From contig CAWEAS010000015.1 of assembly GCA_963807015.1 (NCBI GenBank), positions 1 through 64,000 of the forward strand: 64,000 nt of DNA. Reading direction: 5' to 3'. Position numbers and translations under genes: made by a program. The notes beneath the pieces are model-generated. The model saw only the letters and a list, made by a program, of their open reading frames with translations. It was not told the origin of the DNA and did not search any database. Source of the stretch: JAJPKK01 sp963807015. Lineage in GTDB: Bacteria; Pseudomonadota; Alphaproteobacteria; Rhizobiales; Xanthobacteraceae. Shown in pieces: positions 16,972 through 26,369 of the stretch (position 1 is its first letter; each line of letters opens with the position of its first letter).

Positions 16972-17029
16972 TCGTTGAATCAAATGCCAAGCCTTGGAGC
17001 ATCGGCCCGTCTTGCCTTCTATTCTGCCA

Positions 17030-17174
17030 ACTATGGACGCCGCGCCACCATCACCAGGACTGGGCCTTGCCGTATCAGGCGCCTTGTTGAATGCGAAAGC
17101 CACGCGATCCACATATCAATTGGGCTGGTCGGACGGCTAGCACCGGGCAAGCAGGATCGATCAGCGCTGCATCG
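17030..17174 (-). pseudogene. Collapsed remnant of a SAM methyltransferase gene
   Basis: Directly after the GNAT stop, the minus strand aligns first with the start of the methyltransferase at 45842 ('gatcctgcttgcccggtg' beside 'aatcccgcctgtccggtg'). It then jumps to that gene's 3' end ('aacaaggcgcctgatacgg' beside 'aacaaagtgcctgacacgg', and 'gtgatggtggcgcggcg'). About 0.85 kb in between is missing. The adjacent GNAT gene also has a partner copy at 45.5 kb, so a GNAT-methyltransferase pair was duplicated. Confidence 0.75.
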
Positions 17175-18347
17175 TCAAATCGTCTTGCTATAGATTCGGT
17201 AGGTCTTCACCGGCGGCCCAGCAGCGAGTTCGGCCAGGGCAATCATGCGCCGATTGGTCTCCAGCACCCATGAGAACTCGACCCACCGGAGATTATGAGA
17301 CTGCATCTGCGGAATAAATTCGGCAACAAGCAGGGCAAGCATCTGGCCTCCAAGAGGCGTCGCCTGAAAAGCTTTTCTGATTCCAAGAAGCGGAACACGG
17401 GCAGTCTGAATTTTTTCTTGCTTCAGCATCCACCACAGTTTCAGCCAATTGAACGGCAGCAGCTTCCCGTTGAATGATGCAATCGCCTCATTGATATTAG
17501 GCATTCCCACCATGAATCCAACCGGCTCGTCATTGACAAGAACGAAGCGGCCGTAGTGATCGCGAAACAATGGGCGCAGTTCTGCTAATAATGCATCAAT
17601 TTCCGCGGCGCTGAAGGGCACAAAACCCCAATTGGCACTCCACGCATCGTCGAATATGTCGACCACGGTCCGCACCTCGTCCTCATAGCGCCTGAGATTG
17701 AAGTGTCGTATCGCAACCGAAGGGCTGCTGCGCGCAATATCGGCAATCTCGTAGATACGCCGCGGCAATTTATCAGGCACCAGACGGTAGGCATAAATAT
17801 CCATCTCCTTTCGAAGCCCGGTGTCTTCGAGGAGGCGCCCGGTCCATCGTCGGGCATGAGTCATAAGGATGGATGGTGGGTCCGCGAATCCGTCGATCAG
17901 ACAACCACACTCTTCGTTGAGCGAAAAATTCATCGGGCCAACCATTCGCAACATGCCGCGGCTTCTAAGCCAATCGGCGGCGGTGTCCACCAGCGCGTGG
18001 GCGGCCTCGGAATCATCGAGGCAATCAAAAAAGCCGAAATGCCCGCATGCATCGTGGTAACGATTAAGATGACGACGATTAATCTGCGCGGAAATCCGGC
18101 CAACCGGGCGACCAGCTCGGTAGGCCAAAAAGAGCCCAACATCCCCAAAGCTAAAGAACGGTGCATGTTTTGGCGATATCCGACGCCGCTCCAAAAGGTT
18201 GAGTGGCGGCACCCAGGCGGGATCCCCGTCAAAAACCGAATATGGTACGGCGATCCAATCGTCGATAGCGCGGCGGTCGACGACCGGAACGACGCTCAAG
18301 GTCGCAGAGCTGGTAGATGCTCCAACGCCTGTCTGATTAGCCTGCAA
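17175..18347 (-). CDS. GNAT-like acyltransferase family protein of polysaccharide locus
   Basis: This 390-residue cytoplasmic protein has an N-terminal 'WVPPLNLLERRRISPKHAPFF', a middle 'GRPVGRISAQINRRHLNRYHD' and 'FGFFDCLDDSEAAHALVD', and a C-terminal acyltransferase-like part (FVLVNDEPVGFMVGMPN). I place it in a GNAT-related family common beside RkpG/RkpH-like genes. It follows the oxoamine synthase and the SDR on the same strand with gaps of about 100 bases, so they probably form one operon. Its likely job is N- or O-acylation of a lipid or sugar intermediate, inferred from context. The last 310 bases are repeated, inverted, at 45.5 kb. Confidence 0.75.
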   Translation of the reverse strand: MQANQTGVGASTSSATLSVVPVVDRRAIDDWIAVPYSVFDGDPAWVPPLNLLERRRISPKHAPFFSFGDVGLFLAYRAGRPVGRISAQINRRHLNRYHDACGHFGFFDCLDDSEAAHALVDTAADWLRSRGMLRMVGPMNFSLNEECGCLIDGFADPPSILMTHARRWTGRLLEDTGLRKEMDIYAYRLVPDKLPRRIYEIADIARSSPSVAIRHFNLRRYEDEVRTVVDIFDDAWSANWGFVPFSAAEIDALLAELRPLFRDHYGRFVLVNDEPVGFMVGMPNINEAIASFNGKLLPFNWLKLWWMLKQEKIQTARVPLLGIRKAFQATPLGGQMLALLVAEFIPQMQSHNLRWVEFSWVLETNRRMIALAELAAGPPVKTYRIYSKTI

Positions 18348-18447
18348 GAGACGTAATTCCCATTTCCTTGAATAACTTTATGAAAAAATGCGGACCAACG
18401 CAGCAGTTTTCGTATTCTATCGCGAATATGTTTGCGCGCGTTAGTTA

Positions 18448-19215
18448 CTAGAGGGGCCTTGACAATAAGCGGTCCACAATAGCAGTCGGTAAAAGCGAGG
18501 TCGCTCGAATTGCCAGCGTGAGCTGCCAGGGAAATAGGATTTCGCGTCGACCTCGAGCGAGTGACGTCGCGATATAACGTGCTGCACGATCAGCTGACCA
18601 TAGGAATGGTTGCCGAAACGGCAAGCTTGCGCTCATCGGAGTATCAACGAACCCCGGGCATATGACCGAGACCCGAACCCCGGACTGCGCCAGCAATCCG
18701 CGCAACGCGACCGCGTAGGCTCGAGTCGCAGCCTTGGAGGCCGAATAGGCCGGACACGCCGGCAGTGCGCGCAAGCCGGCCAGCGAACTCATGATTGCGA
18801 TCTGGCCGCGACGGCGCGCGACCAAGCGCGGCAGTAGCGGGGTCACCGTGTTGATGACGCCGGTTACGTTGGTAGCTAAAATGTGCCGGGCAACATCGCC
18901 CAACTCGCCGCAGATAGGCGCCAGTGATTCTCGGCCGCCGATTCCGGCGTTAGCGATCAGAAGTGCAATCGGTTCACGAGCGTCACAGTCGAGCAAAACG
19001 CGCTCGATCGCGACGGCATCGGTGACATCGGCTGCGTAAACGTCGACCACGCCGCCGCGGATGCGGCTCGTGCCGGCGACGGCATCGAGTCGCGACCGAT
19101 CGCGCGCGATTAGCGAAAGCCGTCGCCCCGGAGAGCTATACGTATGCGCAAGAGCGGCGCCGATCCCGCTGCTCGCGCCAGTGATGACGACGTGGGCTGG
19201 TCCGTTGCCGGTCAA
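18448..19215 (-). CDS. Short-chain dehydrogenase, RkpH-like
   Basis: The 255-residue protein is a classical SDR: T-G-A-S-S-G-I-G at the N terminus binds NAD(P), 'ANAG' follows, and the catalytic Ser and Y-S-A-S-K are in place (SSLAGLRALPACPAYSASK). A hydrophobic C terminus could sit on the membrane. In Sinorhizobium, an oxoamine-synthase-like gene (rkpG) is followed by an SDR gene (rkpH) in K-antigen biosynthesis, and the same pair and order occurs here. It probably reduces the keto product made by the upstream synthase. The substrate is inferred. Confidence 0.85.
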   Translation of the reverse strand: MTGNGPAHVVITGASSGIGAALAHTYSSPGRRLSLIARDRSRLDAVAGTSRIRGGVVDVYAADVTDAVAIERVLLDCDAREPIALLIANAGIGGRESLAPICGELGDVARHILATNVTGVINTVTPLLPRLVARRRGQIAIMSSLAGLRALPACPAYSASKAATRAYAVALRGLLAQSGVRVSVICPGFVDTPMSASLPFRQPFLWSADRAARYIATSLARGRREILFPWQLTLAIRATSLLPTAIVDRLLSRPL

Positions 19216-19304
19216 GAATTGCTCGCCGGCAGGAGCTTCTTTGCCACGCGTGAGTGTAACCCGTTTACTGGCCTGAGATATCCATTGGCCAGCATCAACA
19301 TCCG

Positions 19305-20630
19305 CTAAGATGCAACGACATGAGACTCGACTGGTGTGGAACGCAGGGTGGCACGCAGTTGACGGCGACGTCTCGGTTTCGCCCGCAGGCTTTCGAGTGC
19401 CTTCGCCAAGGTCTCGGTGACCCCTGCGATTTCGTCGTGGGAGTGGGCCGCGGAGATAAAGAAACGGATGCGCGGCTTATCCTTGGGGACCGCCAACTGC
19501 AGGATGGGCGGCGCAAAATAACCGGCCTCAAGGATGCTGCGCGCAGCGAACATGCACTCATGCTGGCCTGAGAACAGGATCGAGACAACGCCCGCTCCAA
19601 TCGCCGGCCCGGTATCGAGACCGCAAACCTGGGCATGTTCAAGGAAGAGGCGCGAATTGTCGTGCAGCTTGGCCACCCGCCACGGCTCGGCGGCAAGAAT
19701 CTCAAGGCCCGCGCGCACTGCGGCAGCTAATGCCGGGGAGATGCCGACGCTGAACACGAAGGCGGGAAGGGTAAAGCGCAGCCAATCGATGACGCTCTTG
19801 CGTCCAGCGATGAACCCACCGCAGGCGCCGAGCGTCTTCGACATCGTGCCGACGATCAAATCGATGTGGTTGGGATCGACCCCAAAATGCTCCGCCAGAC
19901 CCCGCCCGGTCGCGCCGAGCACGCCCAAGGAATGGGCTTCATCGACCATGAGCCAAGCGTTGTGACGCTCTTTGATCTCAAGGAGACGAGGCAGGTTGGC
20001 GACGTCCCCGTCCATACTGTAGAGGCCCTCGACGATAATCAGCGCGCGATTTGCGTCCTTGCGGACTTGCGCCAGGATCGATTCGAGGTGATCGAGATCG
20101 TTGTGGGCAAACCGGATGACCTGCGCGCGCGAGACGTCGGTGCCGACGATGATGCTGTTGTGCGAAAGGTCATCCACCAGGATGACGTCGTTCTTCGTCA
20201 GCAGATGGCCGACCAAAGAAACGTTGGTCATGTAGCCGCTGACCAGCGCAATCGAATCGTCGACCCGCAGGAATGCGGCCAACTCCCGCTCAAGTTCGCC
20301 GTGGACCGCCCGCTCGCCGCCAACGAGACGTGAGGCTCCGGCGCCGATGCCAACGGTCATGATCGCATTGCAGGCGGCCTCTTTGATGCGGGGGTCCTGG
20401 GCAAGCCCGGCGTAATCGTAGTTGGCGAAGCTGACGAGCGACCGCCCGGTCTGCGCAAATTGCGCGGTAAGCGTATCGAGCGGCTGCAGGTAGAGGGTCT
20501 TGAGCAGTTCGACCAGGCTTTGGCCCGAGGAGTCATCGACGCCCAATGAGCCGCCCGCCAATTGCAGTCGTCTTTGGGTGTAGCTCTCAAGGCTACGGAT
20601 ATGGCTTGCCGCCGGTACGCACTGATCCAT
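19305..20630 (-). CDS. PLP-dependent alpha-oxoamine synthase, RkpG-like
   Basis: The 441-residue protein belongs to the family of 8-amino-7-oxononanoate synthase and serine palmitoyltransferase. 'GAGASRLVGG', 'HNSIIVGT', 'VDEAHSLGVLG' (Asp230, His233) and 'GTMSKTLGACGG' with the PLP-binding Lys265 are all present. Such enzymes condense an amino acid with an acyl thioester. Next to an SDR and a GNAT protein, and in a region with ACP, FAAL and desaturase genes, the best guess is a lipid-precursor enzyme for capsule, like RkpG, rather than biotin synthesis. No bio gene is nearby. It is the first gene of the minus-strand trio. Confidence 0.88.
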   Translation of the reverse strand: MDQCVPAASHIRSLESYTQRRLQLAGGSLGVDDSSGQSLVELLKTLYLQPLDTLTAQFAQTGRSLVSFANYDYAGLAQDPRIKEAACNAIMTVGIGAGASRLVGGERAVHGELERELAAFLRVDDSIALVSGYMTNVSLVGHLLTKNDVILVDDLSHNSIIVGTDVSRAQVIRFAHNDLDHLESILAQVRKDANRALIIVEGLYSMDGDVANLPRLLEIKERHNAWLMVDEAHSLGVLGATGRGLAEHFGVDPNHIDLIVGTMSKTLGACGGFIAGRKSVIDWLRFTLPAFVFSVGISPALAAAVRAGLEILAAEPWRVAKLHDNSRLFLEHAQVCGLDTGPAIGAGVVSILFSGQHECMFAARSILEAGYFAPPILQLAVPKDKPRIRFFISAAHSHDEIAGVTETLAKALESLRAKPRRRRQLRATLRSTPVESHVVAS

Positions 20631-21065
20631 TGCCCCCCCCGGGGTTTAAAGAAACGTCGCTTGGCCCCGCATCATTGGTTTCGAGCGCCGACCGGCCACC
20701 GACAGCTCAAGAATTTTTTGATCTCAACGCGACCCCGCCCATCAGCATGCAAGCCTTGCTTGCAAGTCATTACAACCGGAATGATAAGAGAAGACCCAAG
20801 CAACTGCAACCGAAATTAAGACTAAAGTTGATTCCTAGCGAACTATTGAAATTCGTTCGCGAATGTCCGCAAATGGCAGTCGCTTTTAGGAGCCTTCGGC
20901 TGAATTCTTGTAAATGTTACAATTTTGCCACACTGGACGAATGACGACATTTAGGGGCGGCGATCGATGGGATCGCCCCCGGGGGGGCGACCTATCAATT
21001 AGTGGTTGTGCCCCGATTGACGGTGCGGCGCAGTGCAAGTTTGTGTATCCGGCCGCGGCCCACTG
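20631..21065. other. Intergenic region between divergent genes with a strong hairpin
   Basis: This 435-base gap separates the RkpG-like gene (minus) from the glycosyltransferase (plus) and so holds both promoters. At 20973-20990 lies TCGCCCCCGGGGGGGCGA, an 8-base perfect stem with a 2-base loop; no T run follows, so it is more likely a regulatory or structural element than a terminator. No other gene is seen. Confidence 0.5.
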
Positions 21066-22341
21066 ATGATCGTAGCCTTCGATCTCGCCCGCTTGTTCGT
21101 CGGTCCGCTAGCGCCGACTCCACGGGGCATCGATCGGGTCGATCTCGCCTATGGCCGGTATTTTCTCGAGCATTGGGGGGGAGACTGCGTCGGCGTTCTA
21201 CCGACGCCCTGGGGCGTCCGCTGGTTCAGCCGGGAGCGCTCGCTGCGCGTCGTCAATTTTATCGAAGACTATTGGCGGGAAACCGACGAGCCAGCTGCGG
21301 ACCCGGCTTATCAGTGGGTGAAAGACCGGTTGCAAGACCGGTCTCCGTCAATTCTGCCGCCAAAGCCGCAGGCTAGCGCGGTCCGCCTCGCACGAGGTGT
21401 CAGCCGTTTCTTTCGCCAACATGGCTTTGCCTTTGGCAGCCCTGTGGCCACGTTGCCTGCGGGCACCGTTTACATCAACACTGGGCAGATTGTGCTTGCG
21501 GTTCCGCGGCTCGTGAGCTGGCTCGCGTCACGACAGGACGTCAAGCCCGTGTTCATGCTGCACGACGCCATCCCCATCGAGAATCCAGAATATACTCCGG
21601 CTTACACCAGCCGCGCCCATGGGCAGATGCTTGTCAGCACCGCTCGCTTCGCACACGGTCTCATTGTAACGACACAAGCCGCTGGCAAATCGATCAAGCG
21701 CGAGTTGGCGCGATTGGGATGCCATGCAATTCCGGTCATTGCAGCGGCACTACCGGTACCACTGCCGTTCCTAAAACCCTTCGCAATCGACCCGGATTTG
21801 CGAGATTTCAAACTACTTCGTGATCTGCGGTGCGATCGAACCGCGAAAGAATCACCTGCTGCTCCTCAATGTTTGGCGCGAACTGATCGTTCGGAACGAT
21901 CAGAAAGTGCCAAAGCTCGTCGTGATCGGCTCCCGATGGCATACCAACGACGCCGTCATCGATATGTTGGAGAAATGCGCGCTGCTCAAAGGTCACGTCA
22001 TTGAAGTGGAGGGGCTATCCAGCCCCGCGTTGCGTCAGCTCTTGTCAGCTGCAAGAGCGCTCTTGATGCCTTCCTTCGCAGAGGGCTTTGGCATTCCCAT
22101 CATCGAGGCGCTGGCCGTCGGAACACCAGTGATCGCGTCGGATCTCGCAAGCCACCGTGAAGCAGGAGGGGCTTCCGTCACTTATTTGTCGCCGCTCGAC
22201 GGGTTAGGCTGGCTCGCTGCCATTGAAGCCCGAATGAAAGACCAAACCCCAAATATGGTCCGACGCCGCAGCATCCAATATCGACCGCAAACGTCAGCCG
22301 ATTACTTCCGACAGATCGAGCAATTCATCGGTTCGGTATGA
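21066..22341 (+). pseudogene. GT4-type glycosyltransferase split by a frameshift
   Basis: The first frame starts 'MIVAFDLARLFVGPLAPTPRG' and carries the acceptor half ('VYINTGQIVLAVPRLVSWL', 'VFMLHDAIPIENPEY'). The second frame continues with the donor half: 'YFVICGAIEPRKNHLLLLN', 'PSFAEGFGIPIIEALAVG', 'TPVIASDLASHREAGG'. The join is a single frame change around 21800-21816. Together the halves give a normal-length GT-B glycosyltransferase of the kind that adds sugars to surface glycans. Neither half would work alone. It could be a real pseudogene or a sequencing error; if corrected it would be a normal member of the capsule locus. Confidence 0.85.
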
Positions 22342-22434
22342 GGATCATCAAACCGACGACGCATTCACTGGCATTGGGCTCACCGGACAAATCTTGAGTC
22401 AGGCCGTCAAGTCGCTTGTACTGATGTTTTTCTA

Positions 22435-22656
22435 CTATGGCGACCGTATGATCACCGCGGCGAAATATCCGATCTGAAGACAAACAAGGCTGGCGATTGC
22501 CGTGATCGAAATCAGCGACCAATCGGACGTCTTTAACATCATGAACGCCGCAATAGCGGGTAGGCCCAAGACGACAGCGGGAAAAAGAGCAAACACCTTG
22601 AATCGCATGCCGAGACCGATTCCAAGTAGCGCGCTCGCTATCAAAAGGGCTGCCAT
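22435..22656 (-). CDS. Small membrane protein
   Basis: Seventy-three residues contain three predicted membrane helices (MAALLIASALLGIGLG, then VFALFPAVVLGLPAIAAFM, then ISITAIASLVCLQIGYFAA). A GAGGAGG lies 6 bases before the ATG at 22656, which decides the start against the longer frame to 22737. The function is unknown. Small membrane proteins of this size often sit in rhizobial polysaccharide loci as regulators, which is only a suggestion. Confidence 0.65.
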   Translation of the reverse strand: MAALLIASALLGIGLGMRFKVFALFPAVVLGLPAIAAFMMLKTSDWSLISITAIASLVCLQIGYFAAVIIRSP

Positions 22657-22761
22657 AAGCAACCTCCTCGAATTGGCCTCCGGAGTGATTATTCTCAATC
22701 CTGGACCGGTGGCAACAACATTCGGTTGTCGCCTCAACTGATGGTCGGCGGAGCGCAGAAG

Positions 22762-24813
22762 TCAGTCTAACGCCAGCGCGGGGTGATGGGCGTAGAGCGA
22801 TAATCCGGGATGGAAATAGGGGTCGTCGCGAATGACGTGCGCCCAGCGATCGACGAAATATTCGCGCTCCTTGCCGTATAGCGTCCCCGGATGAAGAGAC
22901 CAATGCCGGCTCCCTGATTCCACGTGGCGCAGCACTGCCTGCGGCGTCCAAATCGCCCTCCAGCCGGACTCTGCGAGTCGCAGGCATAGGTCGACATCGC
23001 TCAGCTCGACAGGGAGGTTTTTGGCATCCAGTCCGCCAACGGCGTCGAATTTCGAACGTTCGACAGCCATGCAGGCGCCCGTCACCGCTGCTACCTCCCG
23101 AGCAACGTCCAATTGATGAAGATAACCGGAATCGGTGGCCGACGAACCCTTGTAAATGTGGCCGGCTCGGCCCCCCGATCCCACCACGACTCCGGCGTGC
23201 TGGACACGGCCGTTCGGATAAACAAGCTTTGCTCCGACAGCGCCGACGTCGGTGCGAATGGCCCAACGCACGAGCGGTCTCAGCCAGCCGGGATCAATCA
23301 TTGCGATGTCATTATTGAGCAAGACGACGACCGCAGCGTCAGTCGCCGCTACGCCCAAATTGCACATCGCTGAATAATTGAACGGTCCAGGATGGCGAAT
23401 GACAATAAACCGCCTGTCCTTCTCAAGGGCGCCGAGCAACGCGACGGCGTCGGCTTGGACGCTGCCATTGTCGACAACGACGACCTTGAAATTTGGATAG
23501 TCGGTTGCGCTTTTCAAGCCATCGATACACGGCTTGAGGTAGTCGGCATGATCTCGCGTCGGGATAACGACGGTGACTTCACGCCACTGCTCGTTCGTTG
23601 CCTGTGCAGCAGATGGCACTGCGGGGCACGCCGGTGCATGTCCTTTTTCCCGCATCCGGCGATAAAGTATCCTACTGGTGTGAATGATCTTTCGCAGTGG
23701 GCCCAGGGCGGTCAACTTGCTGACGGTCGCGCTTTCATCGGCGACCAGCTGTTCGGGGTTAACGCATTCGGCCCGCACTAGATCCCCGTAGTTGAAGCAA
23801 GTCAGGCGGCCGAGATAAGGCGAGCCCTCCTGAAACGTCGGACTCCAATTCGGCTTAAACACCGGACTGTGCAGCTCACCGTTTCGCGCTTCGGCGTCTT
23901 CATCGCCATAGACGATAGCGGCGTCGGGATCGCGAGCGATCGTTTCTGCCACGACGGCCAGTGCATAGTCAGGGAGGGTGTCGCCGATACCGACGATCGC
24001 GATCCGATCGCCAATGGATGCCCATCGGTCAATGCTCGCTTGCAAATCAATTAAAGCAAGTCGCCGGTCATCCAGCATATGATGACGGTACGCAGCGACG
24101 AGATCACTTCCGGCGTTCGGACCGGCGAATGCATGAAACGTCCACCGCGTATAGGCCTGGGATCGAAGCGATTGCAGCGTCCTTGTAAGGCCGTCGCCAA
24201 CAGTCCCCTCCAATGAAGCGATCAGGCGGAACACCGGGCCCAACCGCCAATCGGACCGGGGTCGATCAAGCCCATTGAGGTCAAACGGCCGCGTCAGCGC
24301 CCGATACCACTGGTCGTATGCATCGAACGGGCATGAGCTGATCGCGAATTTGAGCGCTTGTCGTGCCTCGTGCCGGGCGTTGATCAACCGCCCTCCCACT
24401 GAAACCATGGCCCAAGCTGGTTCACGGATGGCCGCTCGCGCCAACAGCGCCGCGCGCGAAACCCTTTCGACGGTGTCGATCGCAAAATCAAGGCGGCCTG
24501 GTCGGGCTGCGGGGCTGATCGATAACGAGGTTGTGCCGTTCGGCACATGGCCGATCCATTCGGCAGCACCGAGCACGGCACCATTCATGGTCTGGATGGA
24601 CGTTTTGCCACCGGCAAAAGTGGACCGCAGCAACGGCCGGACCGGCTCATCAAAAAAGCTCGACCGATAGCGCATTCGAAACCAGCCGCCAGGCACGAGC
24701 CCTACCAGCTTGAACCATGGCATTGCCGAGCGAGCAAACGTCTCCCCATCGACCTGCTCAATCCCGTCCGCCGGAGCCAAACGGCAAGACGCAACATCGC
24801 TGCTTTTGTTCAT
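22762..24813 (-). CDS. Large GT2-family glycosyltransferase
   Basis: The 683-residue protein ends in a canonical GT2 domain: 'VTVVIPTRDHADYLKPC', 'VVVVDNGS', 'GPFNYSAMCNLGVAAT' and 'VVVLLNNDIAM', with 'NDI' replacing DxD, then 'ELSDVDLCLRL'. An N-terminal half with 'FRLIASLEGTVGDGLTRTL' and 'VVYGDEDAEARNGELH'-like blocks is a second, more diverged GT2 unit. Proteins of this build extend rhamnan or O-antigen-like chains at the inner membrane. It is alone on the minus strand between the small membrane protein and the desaturase. A similar tandem-GT2 protein lies at 55-57 kb. Confidence 0.88.
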   Translation of the reverse strand: MNKSSDVASCRLAPADGIEQVDGETFARSAMPWFKLVGLVPGGWFRMRYRSSFFDEPVRPLLRSTFAGGKTSIQTMNGAVLGAAEWIGHVPNGTTSLSISPAARPGRLDFAIDTVERVSRAALLARAAIREPAWAMVSVGGRLINARHEARQALKFAISSCPFDAYDQWYRALTRPFDLNGLDRPRSDWRLGPVFRLIASLEGTVGDGLTRTLQSLRSQAYTRWTFHAFAGPNAGSDLVAAYRHHMLDDRRLALIDLQASIDRWASIGDRIAIVGIGDTLPDYALAVVAETIARDPDAAIVYGDEDAEARNGELHSPVFKPNWSPTFQEGSPYLGRLTCFNYGDLVRAECVNPEQLVADESATVSKLTALGPLRKIIHTSRILYRRMREKGHAPACPAVPSAAQATNEQWREVTVVIPTRDHADYLKPCIDGLKSATDYPNFKVVVVDNGSVQADAVALLGALEKDRRFIVIRHPGPFNYSAMCNLGVAATDAAVVVLLNNDIAMIDPGWLRPLVRWAIRTDVGAVGAKLVYPNGRVQHAGVVVGSGGRAGHIYKGSSATDSGYLHQLDVAREVAAVTGACMAVERSKFDAVGGLDAKNLPVELSDVDLCLRLAESGWRAIWTPQAVLRHVESGSRHWSLHPGTLYGKEREYFVDRWAHVIRDDPYFHPGLSLYAHHPALALD

Positions 24814-24893
24814 AGCTGAAGCACAAAAATCACGAGCCGACTGTCGCAGGCAGTCAATCGCGGTAGACCATGAAGGGTGTCAGTTGGCAACGC

Positions 24894-25844
24894 CTAATCG
24901 GCGGTGAGGCGACGCTGCGCCAAAGTTCTGGGCGAAGGGCGCTTCACATCCCAGACAAGACCCATAGCCTCGAGTATTCGGATGAGCCAGAAGCCCGGAT
25001 CCAGCTCATACCATTTCAGACCGAACGCCGCAGAATGAGGAAATGCATGATGGTTATTGTGCCAAGATTTGCCCCAGGCCAGAAGGCCAAGCCATGAGAT
25101 ATTGCCGCTACGATCACCTCGCGTCTTGAAGGGATGCGATCCGAACATGTGGCACAGCGAGTTGATCGCCGACATTGTATGCTCGACGACGACAATACGC
25201 ACCGCCCCGCCCCACAAAAAGCCCGTCAACGCCCCGCCTAGAGTGGCGGTGAACAGGCCACCCGCGATAGTTGGCAACGCCAGTCCTATTGCGACCCACC
25301 AGTAGTAACGGCGGTTCCAACGCAGCCACGTTTTCTGTTCCATAAGGTCCGGCGCGTAGTGCATGACATTGGGATAATCATGACGAAGCATCCAGGTCAG
25401 CTGCGCGTAAATGAACCCGCGCAGCTTGCCCGACCGGCCGATGCCATGCAGGTTTGGAGAGTGGAGGTCCCCTGGGCGATCGGAAAGTTCGTGGTGTCGA
25501 CGATGCATTGCGACCCACGAAATCATCGGACCGCGTGCCGCCATCGACCCAAGGATCAGCAATGCGAGCGACAATGAACGTCCGGTGGCAAAGGATCTGT
25601 GCGAAAAATAGCGATGAAAGCCGACGGTCAGGCCGAGACCGGTGCCAAGCCATAAAATTGCAAACATTCCGAGATCGGCTGCGCTCGGTGGCATCCAAGG
25701 AATGATTGCAACGGCGGCGGCTGTTCCAGCCAGAGGCAGCAGGTCGAAACATAAGAAATGCCGCACCTGCAGCCGATGGAAGCTCGGGCTGGTGAAAACG
25801 GTGGCACGGCCGGTTCTGCCCGAGAACTCCAATTCGGCACTCAT
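24894..25844 (-). CDS. Membrane fatty-acid (acyl-CoA-type) desaturase
   Basis: The three histidine boxes of delta-9-type desaturases are complete: H-R-Y-F-S-H, H-R-R-H-H and H-N-N-H-H, at about residues 78, 115 and 262. Hydrophobic segments between them form the membrane part. The enzyme uses a diiron centre and oxygen to introduce a double bond into an acyl chain. The ATG at 25844 follows a GAGGAGGGA. Divergent to the ACP-FAAL operon across a 260-base gap, it may supply or modify the acyl chain activated there. Confidence 0.9.
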   Translation of the reverse strand: MSAELEFSGRTGRATVFTSPSFHRLQVRHFLCFDLLPLAGTAAAVAIIPWMPPSAADLGMFAILWLGTGLGLTVGFHRYFSHRSFATGRSLSLALLILGSMAARGPMISWVAMHRRHHELSDRPGDLHSPNLHGIGRSGKLRGFIYAQLTWMLRHDYPNVMHYAPDLMEQKTWLRWNRRYYWWVAIGLALPTIAGGLFTATLGGALTGFLWGGAVRIVVVEHTMSAINSLCHMFGSHPFKTRGDRSGNISWLGLLAWGKSWHNNHHAFPHSAAFGLKWYELDPGFWLIRILEAMGLVWDVKRPSPRTLAQRRLTAD

Positions 25845-26108
25845 CAATCCCTCCTCGGTCTGTAACCCCTCGCTCCAGCGAGGACAAACGCGACGTTGGT
25901 GTAGTGGCCGGCTAAAATGCTAAATGACGTAGCACTGCGCTGTAACACGCGCCGCGATGTTCGACCAGGACTGGCGCGACATCTGCAAGGTTGAGTATTC
26001 TGAGCGGTGAGGCCAATCATCGCGGTGGCAGCGCCGCGTTGTCAATCTCCAAGATTGCTGTCATTTTTTACTACAGACAACGGCCCAGCAAAGCAGCAAG
26101 CGCGAGCC

Positions 26109-26369
26109 ATGCATCGATCCACGCCTGAAGCATCCGAGCTGTCCGCTTGGTGCGTCAGCTTTATTGCCGAGATGTTGGAATGTCCGCCAGCCCGCATCGA
26201 TCCGAATGCCAAATTCTCCAGGATCGGGTTAGATTCCGCGATGTCCGTGCAGTTGATCGTTGCTCTCGAAGCGTTGCTCGATCGTGAGCTGTCACCGGAC
26301 ACCGTCGTCAATCATCCGACCATTGCGCGCCTTTCAGCTTACCTTGCCCGATTAGGGGATCAAACGTGA
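26109..26369 (+). CDS. Acyl carrier protein
   Basis: From the ATG at 26109 the 86-residue protein has the carrier motif 'FSRIGLDSAMSVQLIVALE', whose Ser in G-L-D-S-A accepts 4'-phosphopantetheine. The rest is the four-helix ACP pattern with 'VVNHPTIARLSAYLA', typical of polyketide or FAAL-linked carriers. The frame extends upstream but that part is not ACP-like. Its TGA overlaps the GTG of the acyl-AMP ligase (GTGA), so the two are translationally coupled. It should be the acceptor of the activated fatty acid. Confidence 0.9.
   Translation: MHRSTPEASELSAWCVSFIAEMLECPPARIDPNAKFSRIGLDSAMSVQLIVALEALLDRELSPDTVVNHPTIARLSAYLARLGDQT

Noticed and set aside
22325..23266. 313-residue minus-strand frame overlapping the GT2 gene in another frame
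   Set aside because: The GT2 frame carries all motifs; this one is Arg- and Ser-rich and has no family.
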